Positions 4,483 to 5,165 of a stretch of DNA of 5,165 nt are shown here, one piece after another. Origin of the DNA: Ruaniaceae bacterium (GTDB lineage: Bacteria > Actinomycetota > Actinomycetes > Actinomycetales > Actinomycetaceae). The notes under the pieces were generated by a model, which was not told where the DNA came from, made no database searches, and saw nothing but the letters and a program-made list of their open reading frames with translations. A program made the translations under genes and the position numbers. The stretch is taken from positions 1 through 5,165 of the forward strand of contig JAKDIE010000130.1 of NCBI GenBank assembly GCA_030450655.1. Direction: 5' to 3'. Position 1 is the stretch's first letter; every line of letters begins with the position of its first letter.

Positions 4483-5165
4483 GTGAACAGCAAGCCCCTG
4501 GGGAGAGTTGCCCTCATCACGACCAGCGATGACGTGCTCGGTTACGACGAGGTCGATATCGACGAGATCGAGGCCGAACTGCGGGCCGCCAGCATCGCGC
4601 CAACGCGCGCTGTGTGGCACGACCCCTCCGTCGACTGGGACGCGTTCGACCTGCTCGTGGTCCGCTGCCCCTGGGACTACAGCGAGAGGCCGCGCGAGTT
4701 CCTGGCGTGGATGGACGCGGTGGCGACGCCCGGCCGCTTCCTCAATCCGCCGGAGGTGATCCGCTGGAACCTCGACAAGACCTACCTGCTCGAACTCCAG
4801 GACCTCGGCGTGCCGATCGTGCCCACGCGGGTCTGCCGCACGCCTGCGGAGGTGCTCGCGGCCGCGCGTTCGGCGGGGCCGGCGATCGTCGTTAAACCCA
4901 CGGTCTCCGCCGGTTCCAAGGACACGGCAATGCTCGACGGCGATGATCCCCTCGTCCTTTCTCTCGCCGAGAAGATCCTCGGGGACGGCAAGGCCGTGAT
5001 GATCCAACCCGCGATACCCAGCGTTGCCACCACGGGCGAGACGGCCAGCATCTACTTCGACGGCGTCCTCTCCCACTCGGTGCGCAAGGGCCCGATCCTT
5101 GAGCTCGGCGGCGGGTTCGTGGGCGGCGCGTACACCGAGGCGATCTCCGCCACCACCCCGCCGCC
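4483..5165 (+). CDS. ATP-grasp ligase, RimK/DcsG-like (partial, C-terminus outside the window)
   Basis: An open frame runs from GTG at 4483 to the window edge, 227 codons plus two bases, without a stop. The N-terminal pre-ATP-grasp domain (about 1-95) has VALITT near the start, WHDPSVDWDAFDLLVVR at 45-61 and PWDY at 63-66. The ATP-grasp core follows: NLDKTYLL at 96-103 with Lys99, the nucleotide-binding lysine in AIVVKPTVSAGS (Lys138), the hinge-like MIQPAIPSV and the strand GETASIYFDGVLSHSVRKGP at 185-204. These features match COG0189-type ATP-grasp proteins, in particular the group including DcsG, the D-cycloserine cyclo-ligase. The family uses ATP to activate a carboxylate as acyl phosphate for ligation to an amine or thiol. 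The substrate is unknown here, and no cycloserine genes are visible beside it. GTG is chosen because the first strand follows it directly, no ATG exists upstream in frame after the vapC stop, and the spacing from TAGGCT is right for leaderless initiation. Confidence 0.88.
   Translation, partial: MNSKPLGRVALITTSDDVLGYDEVDIDEIEAELRAASIAPTRAVWHDPSVDWDAFDLLVVRCPWDYSERPREFLAWMDAVATPGRFLNPPEVIRWNLDKTYLLELQDLGVPIVPTRVCRTPAEVLAAARSAGPAIVVKPTVSAGSKDTAMLDGDDPLVLSLAEKILGDGKAVMIQPAIPSVATTGETASIYFDGVLSHSVRKGPILELGGGFVGGAYTEAISATTPP

Noticed and set aside
4225..5076. Minus-strand open frame of 283 codons opposite vapC and the ATP-grasp gene
   Set aside because: It lies opposite two well-supported genes, its composition is typical of antisense shadows, and no family is recognisable.

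Overview
The window is GC-rich, with codons ending mostly in G or C. It looks like chromosomal DNA of a high-GC Gram-positive bacterium (Actinomycetota). The inference rests on base composition, on apparently leaderless promoters of TANNNT type, and on the flavour of the VapBC pair and the ATP-grasp protein. No signature here fixes the genus. A pyruvate:ferredoxin-type oxidoreductase points to an anaerobic or facultatively anaerobic life style.

Layout. Positions 3643 down to 1 carry a tight minus-strand operon: porG (gamma), porA (alpha), porB (beta) and a GltD-like FAD/Fe-S oxidoreductase. Joins are an 8-nt overlap, a 13-nt gap and a 3-nt gap, and each internal gene has a good Shine-Dalgarno sequence. 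Positions 3644-3844 are a divergent control region holding two promoters, a 30-bp imperfect palindrome on the por side and short repeats on the other side. Positions 3845-4473 hold a plus-strand vapBC toxin-antitoxin pair joined by an ATGA overlap. From 4483 to the right edge runs the first part of an ATP-grasp ligase with a GTG start.

How the genes work together. PorG, PorA and PorB form a thiamine-diphosphate enzyme that oxidises pyruvate (or a related 2-oxoacid) with CoA to acyl-CoA and CO2. The usual small delta (2[4Fe-4S] ferredoxin) gene is absent from the cluster. The GltD-like flavoprotein sits in its place as fourth gene and may pass electrons between the Fe-S centre and NAD(P).

The most notable observation is an in-frame TAG (84-86, minus strand) inside that flavoprotein gene. 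Recognisable family sequence continues in the same frame on the far side of the stop up to the window edge. As read, the product would lose its whole NAD(P)H-binding half. This is a nonsense mutation, a sequencing error or, much less likely, a recoded codon.

The second notable pattern is that the three promoter-proximal genes (porG, vapB, ATP-grasp) each have a TANNNT hexamer exactly 6 nt before the start codon and no convincing Shine-Dalgarno, so all three look leaderless. I see no tRNA, rRNA, CRISPR array or insertion sequence.
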